From Candidatus Stramentimicrobium fermentans (GTDB taxonomy: Bacteria > Atribacterota > Phoenicimicrobiia > Phoenicimicrobiales > Stramentimicrobiaceae), in contig JAAYOB010000018.1 of the NCBI GenBank assembly GCA_012520575.1, forward strand, positions 1 through 64,000: 64,000 nt of DNA, in the 5' to 3' direction. Numbering within the stretch: the first letter of the stretch is position 1; each line of letters starts with the position of its first letter. The notes beneath the pieces are model-generated. The model was not told the DNA's origin. It worked only from the letters and a program-made list of their open reading frames with translations, and did no database searches. Of the stretch, positions 9,363 through 19,384 are shown in pieces. A program made the translations under genes and the position numbers.

Positions 9363-9905
9363 ATGAATTTATCTTTAGGTTATATTAATCCGGAAGATGT
9401 ATTAAAAAATACGGCGGAATTGATGGCTCTTTCCGCCCGGACGGCACCCAAGTCGGCCGGTCAAGATTTTGTAGTGATTAAAATAATTACAAGGGATGAG
9501 ATAGACCGGTTGGCGGAGGCAATGGTTCAATATGGCATTGAGACCAATAAACGGAACTTCGACCGAGATAGTAAGAATGTAAAAAACTCACCGGTAATAC
9601 TTTTGATTGGCTTAAAAGATTCACAAACAGTAGGTTTGAATTGCGGTGCCTGCGGATTCGAACGCTGTAAAGATTGTGAAGCTCACGAAGGACCGGAATT
9701 TGATGGCCCTCAATGCGCCCTGCGCATTCTGGATATGGGAATAGCTATCGGTTCAGCGGTGAAGATGGCCGGTATTATGGGAGTAGATAATAGAATAATG
9801 TATAGGATAGGCGTGGTTGCTAAAAAGATTGGCTTAATTGAAGCAAGTTTTGTAATGGGTATTCCTCTTTCTGCTACCGGTAAGAATATTTATTTTGACC
9901 GTTAG
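9363..9905 (+). CDS. DUF2148 ferredoxin-like domain protein
   Basis: 180 residues. The central cysteine cluster has Cys94, Cys97, Cys102, Cys105 and a later Cys118 (NCGACGF, CKDC, PQC), consistent with an iron-sulfur cluster. The second half (DMGIAIGSAVKMAGIMGVDNRIMYRIG) is the signature of DUF2148 proteins, common in strict anaerobes. There is no signal peptide. The ATG is preceded by AAAGGAG. The role is unknown; the fold resembles part of a nitroreductase-like domain. Neighbours give no clue. Confidence 0.82.
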   Translation: MNLSLGYINPEDVLKNTAELMALSARTAPKSAGQDFVVIKIITRDEIDRLAEAMVQYGIETNKRNFDRDSKNVKNSPVILLIGLKDSQTVGLNCGACGFERCKDCEAHEGPEFDGPQCALRILDMGIAIGSAVKMAGIMGVDNRIMYRIGVVAKKIGLIEASFVMGIPLSATGKNIYFDR

Positions 9906-10087
9906 AAAGTAGCGATAAATTTTCCCCTTACCTTAAAATGAAAAATAAATAGTGCGCAAGAATTACCCGGCTGATAAGACAAAATTGTATAAAGATTTCG
10001 CAGCTGAGATATGCCAGTATAGAATATCTTTTTAATGGATAAATATTGAGGGCAACAGACACATTAATATTACTTATTTTTCAAGGG

Positions 10088-10096
10088 TGCTATAAT
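10088..10096 (+). promoter_or_regulatory. Extended -10 promoter upstream of htrA
   Basis: TGCTATAAT is a perfect extended -10 element with no good -35. It would give a leader of about 200 bases that contains a short ORF before htrA. Confidence 0.4.
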
Positions 10097-10210
10097 ATTG
10101 TAAAATATATTTAAAAAAATTATTCCTTCTTCCAGTTTTGGCACAAATATTGCTCATCATAATCTATTAGAGAAAAATTACTGAAATTCCATAATAGGAG
10201 ATGATGCTAT

Positions 10211-10288
10211 ATGAGGAACATTCTGGTAAATGAATACATTCGCAAGAAAACAATTTTTTTGTCAAATCAATCAAACACAAAATTATAA
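10211..10288 (+). CDS. Possible 25-residue leader ORF upstream of htrA
   Basis: ATG 10211 follows TAGGAG at 11 bases and encodes M-R-N-I-L-V-N-E-Y-I-R-K-K and 12 further residues before TAA. It ends 20 bases before the htrA start. The peptide has no known match. It could be a leader peptide or chance. Confidence 0.3.
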   Translation: MRNILVNEYIRKKTIFLSNQSNTKL

Positions 10289-10307
10289 ATTTTTAAAGGA
10301 GAAAGCA

Positions 10308-11735
10308 ATGTTTAAGATGTTTCATATAAATAAACAAAAAATAGCCGTTATATTGGCTCTGATTTTTCTACTGACTATGGTTTTAAATATGGGCGTATGG
10401 GCAGATCCGGCGGTATTGGCTATACAGTCACTGAGTGATAATATTGCCGCCATTGCCGAAAAAGTAGGGCCGGCAGTGGTTAATATTGACGTGGTTCGCT
10501 ATGTAACATCCTCACCATTCAGCATTAGGGACCCCATTTTTGAGTGGTTCTTTGAACAACGTGAAGAGTTTAGGAGAAGAGTTCCCCAAAAAGGTGCCGG
10601 TTCAGGTTTTATCGTGGATAAAGAGGGTTATGTTCTAACCAATGAGCATGTGGTAAGGGGGGCCGAAGAAATAAAAGTAACCTTAGCTGACAAGCGGGAA
10701 TTTAAAGGCAAGGTTGTTGGCTCCGATACCACCACCGATATGGCTATCATTAAGATTGAAGCAAAAAATCTACCGGCGGTAGCACTGGGAGATTCTGATG
10801 AATTAAGAGTAGGTGAGATAGTAATAGCTATTGGTAACCCCTATAATTTAGATAAAACAGTCACTATGGGTGTGGTTAGTGCCAAAGGAAGAAATATCTC
10901 TGCCGGTACGGGGGAACATGAATATAGTAATCTAATTCAAACAGACGCAGCCATTAACCCCGGTAACAGCGGAGGCCCTCTTTTAAATACCAAAGGAGAG
11001 GTAATCGGTATCAATACCGCAATAATTCCCTATGCTCAAGGCATCGGATTTGCTATCCCGGTTAATGTGGCTAAAAGAAATCTTGATGATTTGATTAATT
11101 TAGGTAAAGTGAGAAGACCATGGATAGGTGTCTATATACAAGAAGTAACTCCGGAGATTGCCGACCAATTTAAGCTGGATAAGGCAGAAGGTGTGCTTAT
11201 TGCTGATGTAATCAGCGGAAGCCCGGCCGAACAATCCGGATTAGCTCGAGGTGATGTGATTCTTTCCGTAGATAATAAAAAAGTCAATTCACCCCAGGAA
11301 TTACAGGATGCAATACGATCTTTGCAGATTGGTGACAAGGCTACTCTAAAGGTGAATAGAGATGGAAAAGAATCCCCCTTCGTCTTGAGAATTGAAGAAA
11401 TGCCGGCAGATGAGACTACTGTCACCGGAGATAAGATCTTTGCCGAACAAACCGGGATTAGGGTAGAGAAAGTAACACCGGAAATTGCTCGCAGATCAGG
11501 TCTGCCCAAAACTACCGGTTTGATAATTACAGAGGTTATCCCGGGAAGTTCTGCCGAGGATATGGGCTTACGAATTGATGATATTATTTTAGAGGCAAAC
11601 AGACGAGAAGTAGCAGATTTAGAGCAGTGGGAAAACATAACGAGCAATCTGAAACCCGGAAATACACTGCTTCTTCTGGTTTTTCGGAGTAATCGTACCT
11701 ACTATGTGCCTATTAAGATAGCCGAATTAGAGTAA
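10308..11735 (+). CDS. HtrA/DegP-type serine protease with two PDZ domains
   Basis: 475 residues from ATG 10308, chosen because AAAGGAG lies 6 bases before it; the frame is open to an ATG at 10230. The signal peptide is residues 1-32, ending VWA. The trypsin-like domain has His114 (TNEHVV), Asp144 (TTDMAII) and Ser221 (NPGNSGGP). PDZ1 spans about 265-355 and PDZ2 about 370-475. It degrades or refolds damaged proteins outside the cytoplasm, the usual Do/DegQ role. It stands alone with a terminator behind it, just ahead of a sensor kinase gene that might respond to envelope stress, though no link is proven. Confidence 0.93.
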   Translation: MFKMFHINKQKIAVILALIFLLTMVLNMGVWADPAVLAIQSLSDNIAAIAEKVGPAVVNIDVVRYVTSSPFSIRDPIFEWFFEQREEFRRRVPQKGAGSGFIVDKEGYVLTNEHVVRGAEEIKVTLADKREFKGKVVGSDTTTDMAIIKIEAKNLPAVALGDSDELRVGEIVIAIGNPYNLDKTVTMGVVSAKGRNISAGTGEHEYSNLIQTDAAINPGNSGGPLLNTKGEVIGINTAIIPYAQGIGFAIPVNVAKRNLDDLINLGKVRRPWIGVYIQEVTPEIADQFKLDKAEGVLIADVISGSPAEQSGLARGDVILSVDNKKVNSPQELQDAIRSLQIGDKATLKVNRDGKESPFVLRIEEMPADETTVTGDKIFAEQTGIRVEKVTPEIARRSGLPKTTGLIITEVIPGSSAEDMGLRIDDIILEANRREVADLEQWENITSNLKPGNTLLLLVFRSNRTYYVPIKIAELE

Positions 11736-11785
11736 TTTATTGTTGTCAACACTTGTACTCATAGTGTAACTAAGTAATAGAAGAG

Positions 11786-11830
11786 GAAAGGAGAATCAGC
11801 TTTATTGTTTTTTGCTGGTTCTCCTTTTCT
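11786..11830 (+). terminator. Intrinsic terminator after htrA
   Basis: A 14-base-pair stem (AAAGGAGAATCAGC pairing with GCTGGTTCTCCTTT, one G-T wobble) has a T-rich loop and a TTTTCTT tail. It sits 50 bases after the htrA stop. Confidence 0.75.
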
Positions 11831-11852
11831 TATCAGAAGGAAATAATATTAT

Positions 11853-13559
11853 ATGACATCTTTATCGGTTAGAAATAGTAAACCCATGTCATCTAAAAAT
11901 AATATTTTTTTGGTATGGATATTGATTGTCTTGTTTACCGTAGCTCTTGGCTCTATCAGTTACTATGAGCTGCAGAGAGAAAAGAATTATTTGCTGGAAC
12001 TGGCACATTCAGAAGGTCTCAATATCGCCTTTTCTATTCAGGCCTTAGGTTCTGAATTCATCGTGAATAGAAATGTGTTGACAGAAATTCTCACTCTGTT
12101 TCAAAAAGAGGGTGTTGCTTTCATTGACATTCTGGATCAGAGTGGAGCTGTACGTATGTCTACTGATAGACTCAGGCTGAACGAACAGACTAATATTCAA
12201 TTTCCGGGAAAAATTAATTATTTCCAGATCCGGAATCACGATAATAAGAGAACTCTGCAAATTATCAAACCATTTGAATTCAGTGACCGCTTTTCCTCTG
12301 ATCTATTTGGTTTTCTTTTTTTACGCGATAAGTACCTTTCTATTGGCATTAACTTAGAAGGATATTATCAACGTTATAATCAAATTAAACAGAGGGTGAT
12401 TCTGAATTATGCTGTTATTCTGATTGTCTTATTGTCGGGCATCTTTATGGCTTTTCGCTTGCAAGAAAACATTATAGTAAAAAGAACACTCCAGAATATG
12501 AAAGACTATACCGGTAAGCTCCTTGAGACTATGGATAGCGGAGTTTTGTCGGTAGACCAAAAGAATATTATCCGGACTATTAACAGAAAGAGTGAGGAGA
12601 TATTTCAGGTAAGAAGAGAAGAAGTCTTAAACCGGAATGCCGAAGAGGTTGTGCCGATTAAGATTGGGGGTAAATCTATTTACGAACTGGGCCTGGTAGA
12701 AGGAAAGAAGATCGAGCAAGAAACTGAAATTATAACCAAAGAAGGTGTTCACAAAATATTGGAAATCAATACCTCTTTTCTGGAGGGAGAAAAGAATCAA
12801 CCGGGTGGAATGGTAGTTTTAATCAGGGATATTACTCGGTTGAAAAGATTGTCAGAGGAGATTAACCGTAACAAAAGGCTAGTCTCATTAGGACAGATTG
12901 CCAGCGCTATTGCTCATGAAATAAGGAATCCGCTCAGTTCTATCCGCGGTTTGACTCAATTTCTCTTTCAATCCTGCCCCGATGAGGAGGAGCGAAAAGG
13001 TGATTTAAAAATAATTATGAAAGAGGTGGACCGTCTCAATCAACTGATTAATCAGGTACTTGATTTTTCCAGGCCAAAAAAATTAAATATTTCCCACTTT
13101 TCTCTCAGTGAAATGATTAAAGATTTAATAAATCTGTTAAAATTAAAAGATAGGGAAAAGGCAGTGCAATTCCAGCTCTCCCTGGAATCTCCGGTACAAA
13201 GCATCTTTGCCGATCAGGATCAGATAAGACAGGTTCTAATGAATATTATCCTGAATGCCATTCAAGCAGTAGATAGTCAGGGGAAGATTGTTATTGATTT
13301 GCAACCTTCTTATTATAACGGGAAGGAAGCCGTGCTAATTTCGATTAAAGATAATGGAGCTGGGATAGGGGAGGAGGAGCTAAGCCATATTTTTGACCCC
13401 TTCTTTACTACCGGTGGCCAAGGAACCGGGTTAGGACTTTCCATTGCTTACAACATTATAGAGGCACACCAGGGCAGCATTGCCATCTCCTCAGAACAGG
13501 GTCGGGGAACTGAGGTAAAGATTTTTATTCCGGTAGGTGACGGTAGAAAAAATGAATAG
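11853..13559 (+). CDS. NtrB-like membrane sensor histidine kinase (PAS-HisKA-HATPase)
   Basis: 568 residues. Transmembrane helix 1 is at about 17-37 and helix 2 at about 185-207, flanking an extracytoplasmic sensor region of about 150 residues. A PAS domain follows at about 215-335. The phospho-accepting His355 lies in the H-box IAHEIRNPLSS. The N-box is in MNIILNAIQA, G1 is DNGAGIG, F is DPFFTT and G2 is GTGLGLSIA. This layout is typical of kinases paired with sigma-54 activators. The response regulator gene overlaps its 3' end by 8 bases. The signal sensed is unknown. Confidence 0.92.
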   Translation: MTSLSVRNSKPMSSKNNIFLVWILIVLFTVALGSISYYELQREKNYLLELAHSEGLNIAFSIQALGSEFIVNRNVLTEILTLFQKEGVAFIDILDQSGAVRMSTDRLRLNEQTNIQFPGKINYFQIRNHDNKRTLQIIKPFEFSDRFSSDLFGFLFLRDKYLSIGINLEGYYQRYNQIKQRVILNYAVILIVLLSGIFMAFRLQENIIVKRTLQNMKDYTGKLLETMDSGVLSVDQKNIIRTINRKSEEIFQVRREEVLNRNAEEVVPIKIGGKSIYELGLVEGKKIEQETEIITKEGVHKILEINTSFLEGEKNQPGGMVVLIRDITRLKRLSEEINRNKRLVSLGQIASAIAHEIRNPLSSIRGLTQFLFQSCPDEEERKGDLKIIMKEVDRLNQLINQVLDFSRPKKLNISHFSLSEMIKDLINLLKLKDREKAVQFQLSLESPVQSIFADQDQIRQVLMNIILNAIQAVDSQGKIVIDLQPSYYNGKEAVLISIKDNGAGIGEEELSHIFDPFFTTGGQGTGLGLSIAYNIIEAHQGSIAISSEQGRGTEVKIFIPVGDGRKNE

Positions 13560-14898
13560 AATTATGATAGTTGACGATGAAAAAAGTATACGAGTTATGC
13601 TGAAGAGAGTGCTGTCAGATAAACAATTTGAAATAGATGAGGCGGCAGACGGCAGGGAAGCCCTGGAAAAAATTAAACAGGGGAAATATAGTGCTATATT
13701 ACTTGACCTAAGAATGCCGGAAGTGAATGGTATAGAGGTCATCGAAAAGTTGAAAGAACAGGATATCGATACTCCTATCGTGATGATGTCCGCCTATGGT
13801 ACCGTTCCGGAGGCAGTTGAGGCAATGAAATTGGGGGCTTTGGATTATCTGGTTAAACCCTTTGATTTGGATGAACTGAAGCTGATTTTAGAGCGAATTA
13901 TCCGCCAAAATGAGATACAAAAGGAAAATATCTACTTCCGTGAAGAAGAAGATAAAAAGTTCAATTTTAAAGAGATAGTAGGCGAGAGCAGCGCAATGAA
14001 AAGGGTTTTAGAAATGGTAAAGAAGGTGGCACACCTGCCCACCACTGTTCTGATTACCGGTGAAAGCGGAACCGGTAAAGAATTGATTGCCCGTGCAATT
14101 TATAAAAATAGTCCTCGTCAGGAAAAACCCTTTGTGGTGGCTAATTGTGTAGCTTTTTCATCTAACCTTCTGGAAAGTGAGCTTTTCGGTCATGAAAAGG
14201 GCGCCTTTACCGGAGCAAATTCCACACGAATAGGACGATTTGAAATTGCCCATAACGGAACTCTCTTTTTGGATGAGATTGGCGAGATTACTTTATCTAC
14301 TCAGGCAAAACTGCTGAGGGTAATACAGGAAAAAGAGTTTGAGAGGGTGGGTAGTTCAACCAGCATTAAGGTTGATACCAGAATTGTGGCAGCTACCAAT
14401 AAAGACCTGTTAAAAGAGATAAAGGAAAACAGATTCCGGGAAGATCTTTTTTACCGTATAAATGTTTTTACCATCGACATTCCCCCTTTAAGAGCAAGAA
14501 TAGAGGATATTCCTTTATTAGTTCAACATTTTATCAGGAAATACAATCAAATTTTAAATAAACGAATTACCGGTATCTCTCAGGAGGCTATCTCGCTCTT
14601 GATGGATTATACTTTTCCGGGCAATATAAGGGAACTGGAGAATATTATAGAAAGAGCTATGATAATGTGTAACAATACAATTATGGACCGTAATCTATTC
14701 TTCTTTTTAGAGCAAAAAGAGGGGTTTACAGAAGCCGGGACCTTGAAAGAAATGGAAAGGGAGATGATTAAAAAAACACTTATTCTAAATAACGGCAATA
14801 GGACTAAAACAGCCCAATCCCTAGGCATCAGCAGAAGGAGTCTGCTATTGAAATTAAAAGGATATCATATTGATATAAAACCGGGGAAAGGCAAATAA
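13552..14898 (+). CDS. Sigma-54-dependent response regulator (NtrC family)
   Basis: 448 residues from ATG 13552, which overlaps the kinase stop (a GTG at 13537 is the alternative). The receiver domain has Asp8/Asp9, phospho-acceptor Asp52 (LLDLRMPE), Ser80 and Lys102. The AAA+ domain has Walker A GESGTGKE at 170-177, the sigma-54 contact GAFTGA at 217-222 and Walker [10 protein letters not shown] Fis-type helix-turn-helix closes the protein ([19 protein letters not shown]). It activates RpoN-dependent promoters when phosphorylated by the upstream kinase. Targets are not apparent; I saw no clear -24/-12 element nearby. Confidence 0.94.
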   Translation: MNRIMIVDDEKSIRVMLKRVLSDKQFEIDEAADGREALEKIKQGKYSAILLDLRMPEVNGIEVIEKLKEQDIDTPIVMMSAYGTVPEAVEAMKLGALDYLVKPFDLDELKLILERIIRQNEIQKENIYFREEEDKKFNFKEIVGESSAMKRVLEMVKKVAHLPTTVLITGESGTGKELIARAIYKNSPRQEKPFVVANCVAFSSNLLESELFGHEKGAFTGANSTRIGRFEIAHNGTLFLDEIGEITLSTQAKLLRVIQEKEFERVGSSTSIKVDTRIVAATNKDLLKEIKENRFREDLFYRINVFTIDIPPLRARIEDIPLLVQHFIRKYNQILNKRITGISQEAISLLMDYTFPGNIRELENIIERAMIMCNNTIMDRNLFFFLEQKEGFTEAGTLKEMEREMIKKTLILNNGNRTKTAQSLGISRRSLLLKLKGYHIDIKPGKGK

Positions 14899-14930
14899 AG
14901 GCATTAAGTTTAAAGAAGGAGGACATGCCT

Positions 14931-15695
14931 ATGTTAATGGTTACTGATGTAGGAAATACCCATACAGTTATAGGAATATACCAAGGGGAAGAGCTGAAAA
15001 GTCATTGGCGTATCTCTACAGATCTCAGAAAAACCGAAGATGAACTTGCCATGCTCTTTAGAAATTTATTGGCTGAGCAAAATCTAAATTTTAGAAATAT
15101 CGATGCCGCTGCTATATCCTGTGTAGTTCCCCCTTTAATCTGGATTTATAACAAGGTATACTATAAATACTGTCAGATTAAACCGCTTATAGTTAACTCT
15201 AAAATTAATTTGAATATTCAAATAAAGACTGATTATCCGGAAGAAGTGGGAGCCGACAGATTAGTAAATGCAGTAGCGGTGAAAGCGCTTTATGGCGCCC
15301 CTGCCATTATAATTGATTTCGGGACAGCCACTACCTTTTGTGCCCTGGATAAGGCTGGAAACTATATTGGCGGGGCAATAGCACCCGGCTTGGAATTAGC
15401 CAGCAATGCCTTATTTGCAAAAACTGCCAAACTGCCCAAGGTAGAGCTGGTATCCTGTGTACAGGCAATAGGCAGAAATACGGTAGAGGCGCTACAATCG
15501 GGTATATTTCTGGGTCATTTAGGCCTCATCAGAGAATTAACAGAGCGTTTTAGAGAAGAATTAGGAGGGGAACCATTGGTAATTGCCACCGGTGGATATG
15601 CCAAATTATTAGGGAAGTGCACCCCCCTGTTCGATAAGATAGACCCCTTACTGTCCTTAGCCGGTTTAAAAATAGCCTATCAGCTGAATAAGTAA
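14931..15695 (+). CDS. coaX: Type III pantothenate kinase CoaX
   Basis: 254 residues. It phosphorylates pantothenate in the first step of CoA synthesis and belongs to the ASKHA fold. Visible motifs are DVGNTHTVIG at the N-terminus, the VGADRLVNAVA block and the IIDFGTATTF phosphate motif, followed by GGAIAPGLELASNAL. ATG 14931 is preferred because AAGGAGG lies 8 bases upstream; ATG 14925 would be only 2 bases from it. It follows the regulator gene by 32 bases and may be read with it. Confidence 0.93.
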   Translation: MLMVTDVGNTHTVIGIYQGEELKSHWRISTDLRKTEDELAMLFRNLLAEQNLNFRNIDAAAISCVVPPLIWIYNKVYYKYCQIKPLIVNSKINLNIQIKTDYPEEVGADRLVNAVAVKALYGAPAIIIDFGTATTFCALDKAGNYIGGAIAPGLELASNALFAKTAKLPKVELVSCVQAIGRNTVEALQSGIFLGHLGLIRELTERFREELGGEPLVIATGGYAKLLGKCTPLFDKIDPLLSLAGLKIAYQLNK

Positions 15696-15707
15696 ACAAT
15701 TGGTTCA

Positions 15708-15736
15708 TTGACATCTAAAATAAATAAAGCTAAGAT
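15708..15736 (+). promoter_or_regulatory. Sigma-70-type promoter for guaB
   Basis: TTGACA (15708-15713), a 17-base spacer and TAAGAT (15731-15736), giving a leader of about 75 bases. I see no guanine or PRPP riboswitch in it. Confidence 0.55.
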
Positions 15737-15819
15737 AATTTAAATTTAAAGTTTTATCAGGTGCTATCTATTAAAATAATGGCCTGAAAAAAGAAAAAAA
15801 TAGGGAAAGGAGTTTTTTC

Positions 15820-17286
15820 ATGTGGGAGGATAAATTGATAAAAGAAGATGCTCTGACCTTTGATGACATCCTCTTGGTTCCTCAAAATTCTAAACTAATT
15901 CCCAAAGAAATAGATTTACATACCCCTTTGTCAAGAAATATCAGCCTGAACATACCTCTGGTAAGTGCAGCCATGGACAAAGTAACCGAATCAAACTTAG
16001 CTATCGCCCTGGCTCGTGAGGGCGGTATCGGCATAATTCATAAAAATATGGCTATACCGGACCAAGCACGAGAGATCGATCGGGTAAAGCGTTCGGAAAG
16101 TGGAATTATTGCGGAACCCATATCCTTAACAGAGGACAAAAAGGTCAAAGATGCTCTGGAATTAATGAGACATTATCGTATTTCCGGGATTCCAATCATA
16201 AATTATGAAAAAAAATTGGTAGGTATTCTAACCAATAGGGATATACGATTTTTAGAAGATGAGGAGCTTAGAATTAGCGAGGTAATGACCCCAGCACCAT
16301 TAATTACCGGTAAGTTGGGAACTACATTGGAAGAGGCGAAGAAGGTTTTGCACCAAAACCGTATTGAAAAATTACCATTGGTGGACGAAAACTATGTTTT
16401 AAAAGGGTTGATCACTATTAAGGATATTGAAAAAGTCCGGAAATACCCCAATGCCTGCAAGGATAAAAATGGACGCTTAAGAGTAGGTGCCGCAGTAGGT
16501 GTTACATCGGATACTATGGAAAGGGTTCAGGCTATCATAGAGGCTCATGGTGATGTAGTGGTAGTAGATACTGCTCATGCTGATTCCGAACGGGTACTGA
16601 ATATTATCAAGGAGATAAAGGACAATTTTGATGTAGAAGTAATTGGTGGAAATGTAGCGACCTATGACGGTGCCAGAAGATTGATAGCAGCGGGAGTGGA
16701 TGCGGTGAAAGTAGGGATAGGGCCCGGTTCTATCTGTACCACCAGAGTAGTAACCGGTGTGGGAGTTCCGCAAGCTTATGCTATTAGAGAGTGTGCCAAA
16801 GCCTGTCAGGAAAATAATATTCCTCTTATAGCAGATGGGGGTATTCGTTACTCCGGTGATATTTGTAAAGCCTTAGCTATCGGCGCTGACTCAGTAATGA
16901 TTGGCAGTCTCTTTGCCGGTACTGAGGAAAGTCCCGGAGAAGTCGTATTATATAAGGGAAGAAGCTATAAAGAGTATCGGGGAATGGGCTCCATCGGAGC
17001 TATGAAAGAGGGCAGTAAAGACCGTTATTTCCAGGAAGAGGATGAAATATCTAAATTGGTTCCGGAAGGAATTGAGGGGAGAGTACCCTATAAGGGCTCA
17101 TTGGCTAATGGAGTGTATCAATTGATGGGGGGATTAAGAGCGGGAATGTCTTACTGCGGTGCAGCAAATATAAGAGAACTGCAAGATAAGAGCCGATTAG
17201 TCAAGATTACTAGTGCCTCTTTAAAAGAAGGTCATCCCCATGATATTATTATTACTAAAGAAGCCCCCAATTATGAGGTTGAATAG
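15820..17286 (+). CDS. guaB: IMP dehydrogenase
   Basis: 488 residues, the standard GuaB length. It oxidises IMP to XMP with NAD+, the committed step of GMP synthesis. The N-terminus ([11 protein letters not shown]) and the catalytic loop GPGSICTTR with Cys306 are diagnostic. Two CBS domains occupy about 95-205 ([15 protein letters not shown] and [11 protein letters not shown] regions). The flap and IMP site include [11 protein letters not shown] and [15 protein letters not shown] 15820 has AAAGGAG upstream. It stands alone with its own promoter. Confidence 0.97.
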   Translation: MWEDKLIKEDALTFDDILLVPQNSKLIPKEIDLHTPLSRNISLNIPLVSAAMDKVTESNLAIALAREGGIGIIHKNMAIPDQAREIDRVKRSESGIIAEPISLTEDKKVKDALELMRHYRISGIPIINYEKKLVGILTNRDIRFLEDEELRISEVMTPAPLITGKLGTTLEEAKKVLHQNRIEKLPLVDENYVLKGLITIKDIEKVRKYPNACKDKNGRLRVGAAVGVTSDTMERVQAIIEAHGDVVVVDTAHADSERVLNIIKEIKDNFDVEVIGGNVATYDGARRLIAAGVDAVKVGIGPGSICTTRVVTGVGVPQAYAIRECAKACQENNIPLIADGGIRYSGDICKALAIGADSVMIGSLFAGTEESPGEVVLYKGRSYKEYRGMGSIGAMKEGSKDRYFQEEDEISKLVPEGIEGRVPYKGSLANGVYQLMGGLRAGMSYCGAANIRELQDKSRLVKITSASLKEGHPHDIIITKEAPNYEVE

Positions 17287-17367
17287 AATCAGCTATTTTT
17301 GAAGAAATTGATTGCCTAATCTATCATTAATTTGTATAAAGCAAAATTATCAGGAAGCAGTCTGTTT

Positions 17368-18327
17368 ATGAGAAATAATATAGTATGTGATGCCCACTGT
17401 GACACTGTATTAGCTCTTAATAGGGGTGATAGGAAGATTGAAGAGCTATCTTCTCAGGGGCACCTTGACATTCCCCGTTTAAAAAAGGGCATGGTTGATG
17501 TACAAGTATTTGCAGTCTATATCGAGCAACAGTATAAGCCGAAACGTTCTTTACACCGTGCGCTGCAACTAATCGATTGTCTGTTGACCGAATTAGAGAA
17601 AAACTATGATAGCATTGAACCTGCTTACGTCTTTGGTGATATAGAAAGAATAACCTCTCAAAATAAAATTGCAGTTATCCTGGCAATTGAGGGCGGAGAA
17701 GCCATAGAAGGAAAGCTCTATAATTTACGAATCTTCCACCGTCTGGGAGTTCGCCTGATAACCCTTACTTGGAATCAACGCAATGATATAGCCGATGGAA
17801 GTTCTCATCCAAATTCTAAAAGAGGATTAACGACCTTTGGTAGGAAGGTGGTTAAGGAGATGAATCGTCTGGGGATGTTGATAGATGTCTCCCATCTTTC
17901 TGAATCAGGCTTTTGGGATGTCATAAAGACCACCTCTCAGCCCATTATCGCTTCCCACTCTAACAGTTATACACTTTGTCCCCACCGCCGCAACTTAAAG
18001 GATGAGCAGGTCAAAGCTATAGCCGAAAATGGCGGTATGATTGGGGTAACCTATGTTCCGGATTTTTTAACTGCCGAAAAACGGAAGGCTGCCATAGATG
18101 ATGTAATAAACCACATTGATTATCTGGTAAAACTGGCAGGTATTGATTTTGTGGGTTTAGGTTCAGATTTTGACGGTTGTGAGGAACTGCCTGTAGGATT
18201 GGAAGGGGCAGATAAAGTCTATAAAATTGGAGAAAAATTGGCTCAGAAAGGTTATACCGAAAGTGATATTGATAAGATCATGGGCAAAAATTTTCTCCGT
18301 TTATTTCAACAGGTTATTAATCCTTAA
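17368..18327 (+). CDS. Membrane dipeptidase (renal dipeptidase), peptidase family M19
   Basis: 319 residues from ATG 17368; a TTG at 17332 would add 12 residues that do not fit the family start. The N-terminal CDAHCDT supplies the first zinc ligands, and later metal ligands are expected in AIEGGEAI, LIDVSHLSE and IIASHSN. The GLGSDFDG motif near 268 is the family's conserved aspartate. These enzymes hydrolyse dipeptides, including those with D-residues. The cytoplasmic form has no signal peptide, as here. It is followed by a FolT-like gene with no evident link. Confidence 0.93.
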   Translation: MRNNIVCDAHCDTVLALNRGDRKIEELSSQGHLDIPRLKKGMVDVQVFAVYIEQQYKPKRSLHRALQLIDCLLTELEKNYDSIEPAYVFGDIERITSQNKIAVILAIEGGEAIEGKLYNLRIFHRLGVRLITLTWNQRNDIADGSSHPNSKRGLTTFGRKVVKEMNRLGMLIDVSHLSESGFWDVIKTTSQPIIASHSNSYTLCPHRRNLKDEQVKAIAENGGMIGVTYVPDFLTAEKRKAAIDDVINHIDYLVKLAGIDFVGLGSDFDGCEELPVGLEGADKVYKIGEKLAQKGYTESDIDKIMGKNFLRLFQQVINP

Positions 18328-18371
18328 TAACTTTTAATATTGAAGACATATTCAGAAAAGGATAAAAAAAG

Positions 18372-18893
18372 ATGAATAATTCTATACGTAATATTACTTT
18401 AGTCGGTTTATTAGTGGCTATGAGTATAGTATTGTCTCGGGTGGCGAGTATTAGAATTCCCTTTGCCGGAGTTGAGGGCGTTCGGATTGGTTTCGGTAAA
18501 CTGCCGATTTTTCTGGCGAGTCTTATGTTGGGGCCGCTCTATGGCGGATTGGTTGGGGCAGTAGCTGATTTTCTGGGTTATATTATTCAACCCATTGGTC
18601 CTTATGTACCGCACTTTACCATTATCTCGGCTCTATGCGGGGTTATTCCCATCATGGTATTACGTATTATAAAAGGGAAAGAAGATCATATTATAAATAT
18701 TACTATATCGGTAGGTATTGCTGTTATAGTCACTGAACTGTTCTTAATTCCCTACAGTTTAAACCTTATTTTCGGTATTCCCTGGCCAGTTCTTGTTGTT
18801 CCGCGCTTAATTAGCGTACCGCTTACCATTGCGATTTATTCTTATCTCATTCATGTTTTTATTCGACGCAAAGTGTTACAGATCGTTCATTAA
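18372..18893 (+). CDS. ECF transporter S component, FolT-like (probable folate uptake)
   Basis: A 173-residue membrane protein with five to six helices, the size of ECF substrate-binding S components. The start (RNITLVGLLVAMSIVLSR), the segment VRIGFGKLPIFLASLMLGP and the Y-G-G-L-V-G-A-V-A-D-F-L-G motif match the folate-type FolT group. It would work with shared EcfA/A'/T subunits encoded elsewhere. No folate riboswitch is seen in the 44-base upstream gap. A related vitamin cannot be excluded. Confidence 0.72.
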   Translation: MNNSIRNITLVGLLVAMSIVLSRVASIRIPFAGVEGVRIGFGKLPIFLASLMLGPLYGGLVGAVADFLGYIIQPIGPYVPHFTIISALCGVIPIMVLRIIKGKEDHIINITISVGIAVIVTELFLIPYSLNLIFGIPWPVLVVPRLISVPLTIAIYSYLIHVFIRRKVLQIVH

Positions 18894-18988
18894 CAGGAAT
18901 AGTAGATAGATAAATTTGCCGGATTTTTTTTATCGCCCAAGTCCTTTAGTTTAACAAAAAGATTTGCCTTTGACTTTGTATAACAAAT

Positions 18989-19027
18989 AAAATAATTCCA
19001 CGCCGAGTAGGGTGTGGAATTATTTTA
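18989..19027. terminator. Bidirectional terminator between FolT-like and FmdB genes
   Basis: A 13-base-pair stem (AAAATAATTCCAC with GTGGAATTATTTT) encloses a 12-base loop. The arms are A/T rich at both outer ends, so it can end transcription from either side. Confidence 0.75.
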
Positions 19028-19066
19028 ATAAACACTTTATAGAATAAAATAAAAAATTATACTCGT

Positions 19067-19384
19067 TTAAGCACGAGTAGACTCTTTCTCCAGTTTCCCT
19101 TGTGGGGTCTTGCCATCTCCATTGCCATTGGAACCGTCAACTATTTTATCTTTTTTATCGGACTTGCTAAGGCTGCTGCCCGTCTTTTCTTTAGGTGTGC
19201 TGCTCTTTCGGTTATCGGTACTATAATAGCCGCTTCCTTTTAAAATAAAGTTACAATTTTTACTGATTAAACGAAATACTTCTCCCTCACATTTTGGGCA
19301 AACTTTCAATGGTTCTTCAGTGATAGATTGAAATTTTTCAAATTCATAACCGCATTTTTTACATTTATATTCATAAGTTGGCAT
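19067..19384 (-). CDS. FmdB-family zinc ribbon protein
   Basis: 105 residues. The N-terminus MPTYEYKC is diagnostic of FmdB/CxxC_CXXC_SSSS regulators, with zinc ligands Cys8, Cys11, Cys29 and Cys32. The C-terminal half is a low-complexity Lys/Ser/Gly tail, common in the family. AAGGAG precedes the ATG by 9 bases on the minus strand. The family is thought to be regulatory; the target is unknown. It converges on the FolT-like gene. Confidence 0.88.
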   Translation of the reverse strand: MPTYEYKCKKCGYEFEKFQSITEEPLKVCPKCEGEVFRLISKNCNFILKGSGYYSTDNRKSSTPKEKTGSSLSKSDKKDKIVDGSNGNGDGKTPQGKLEKESTRA

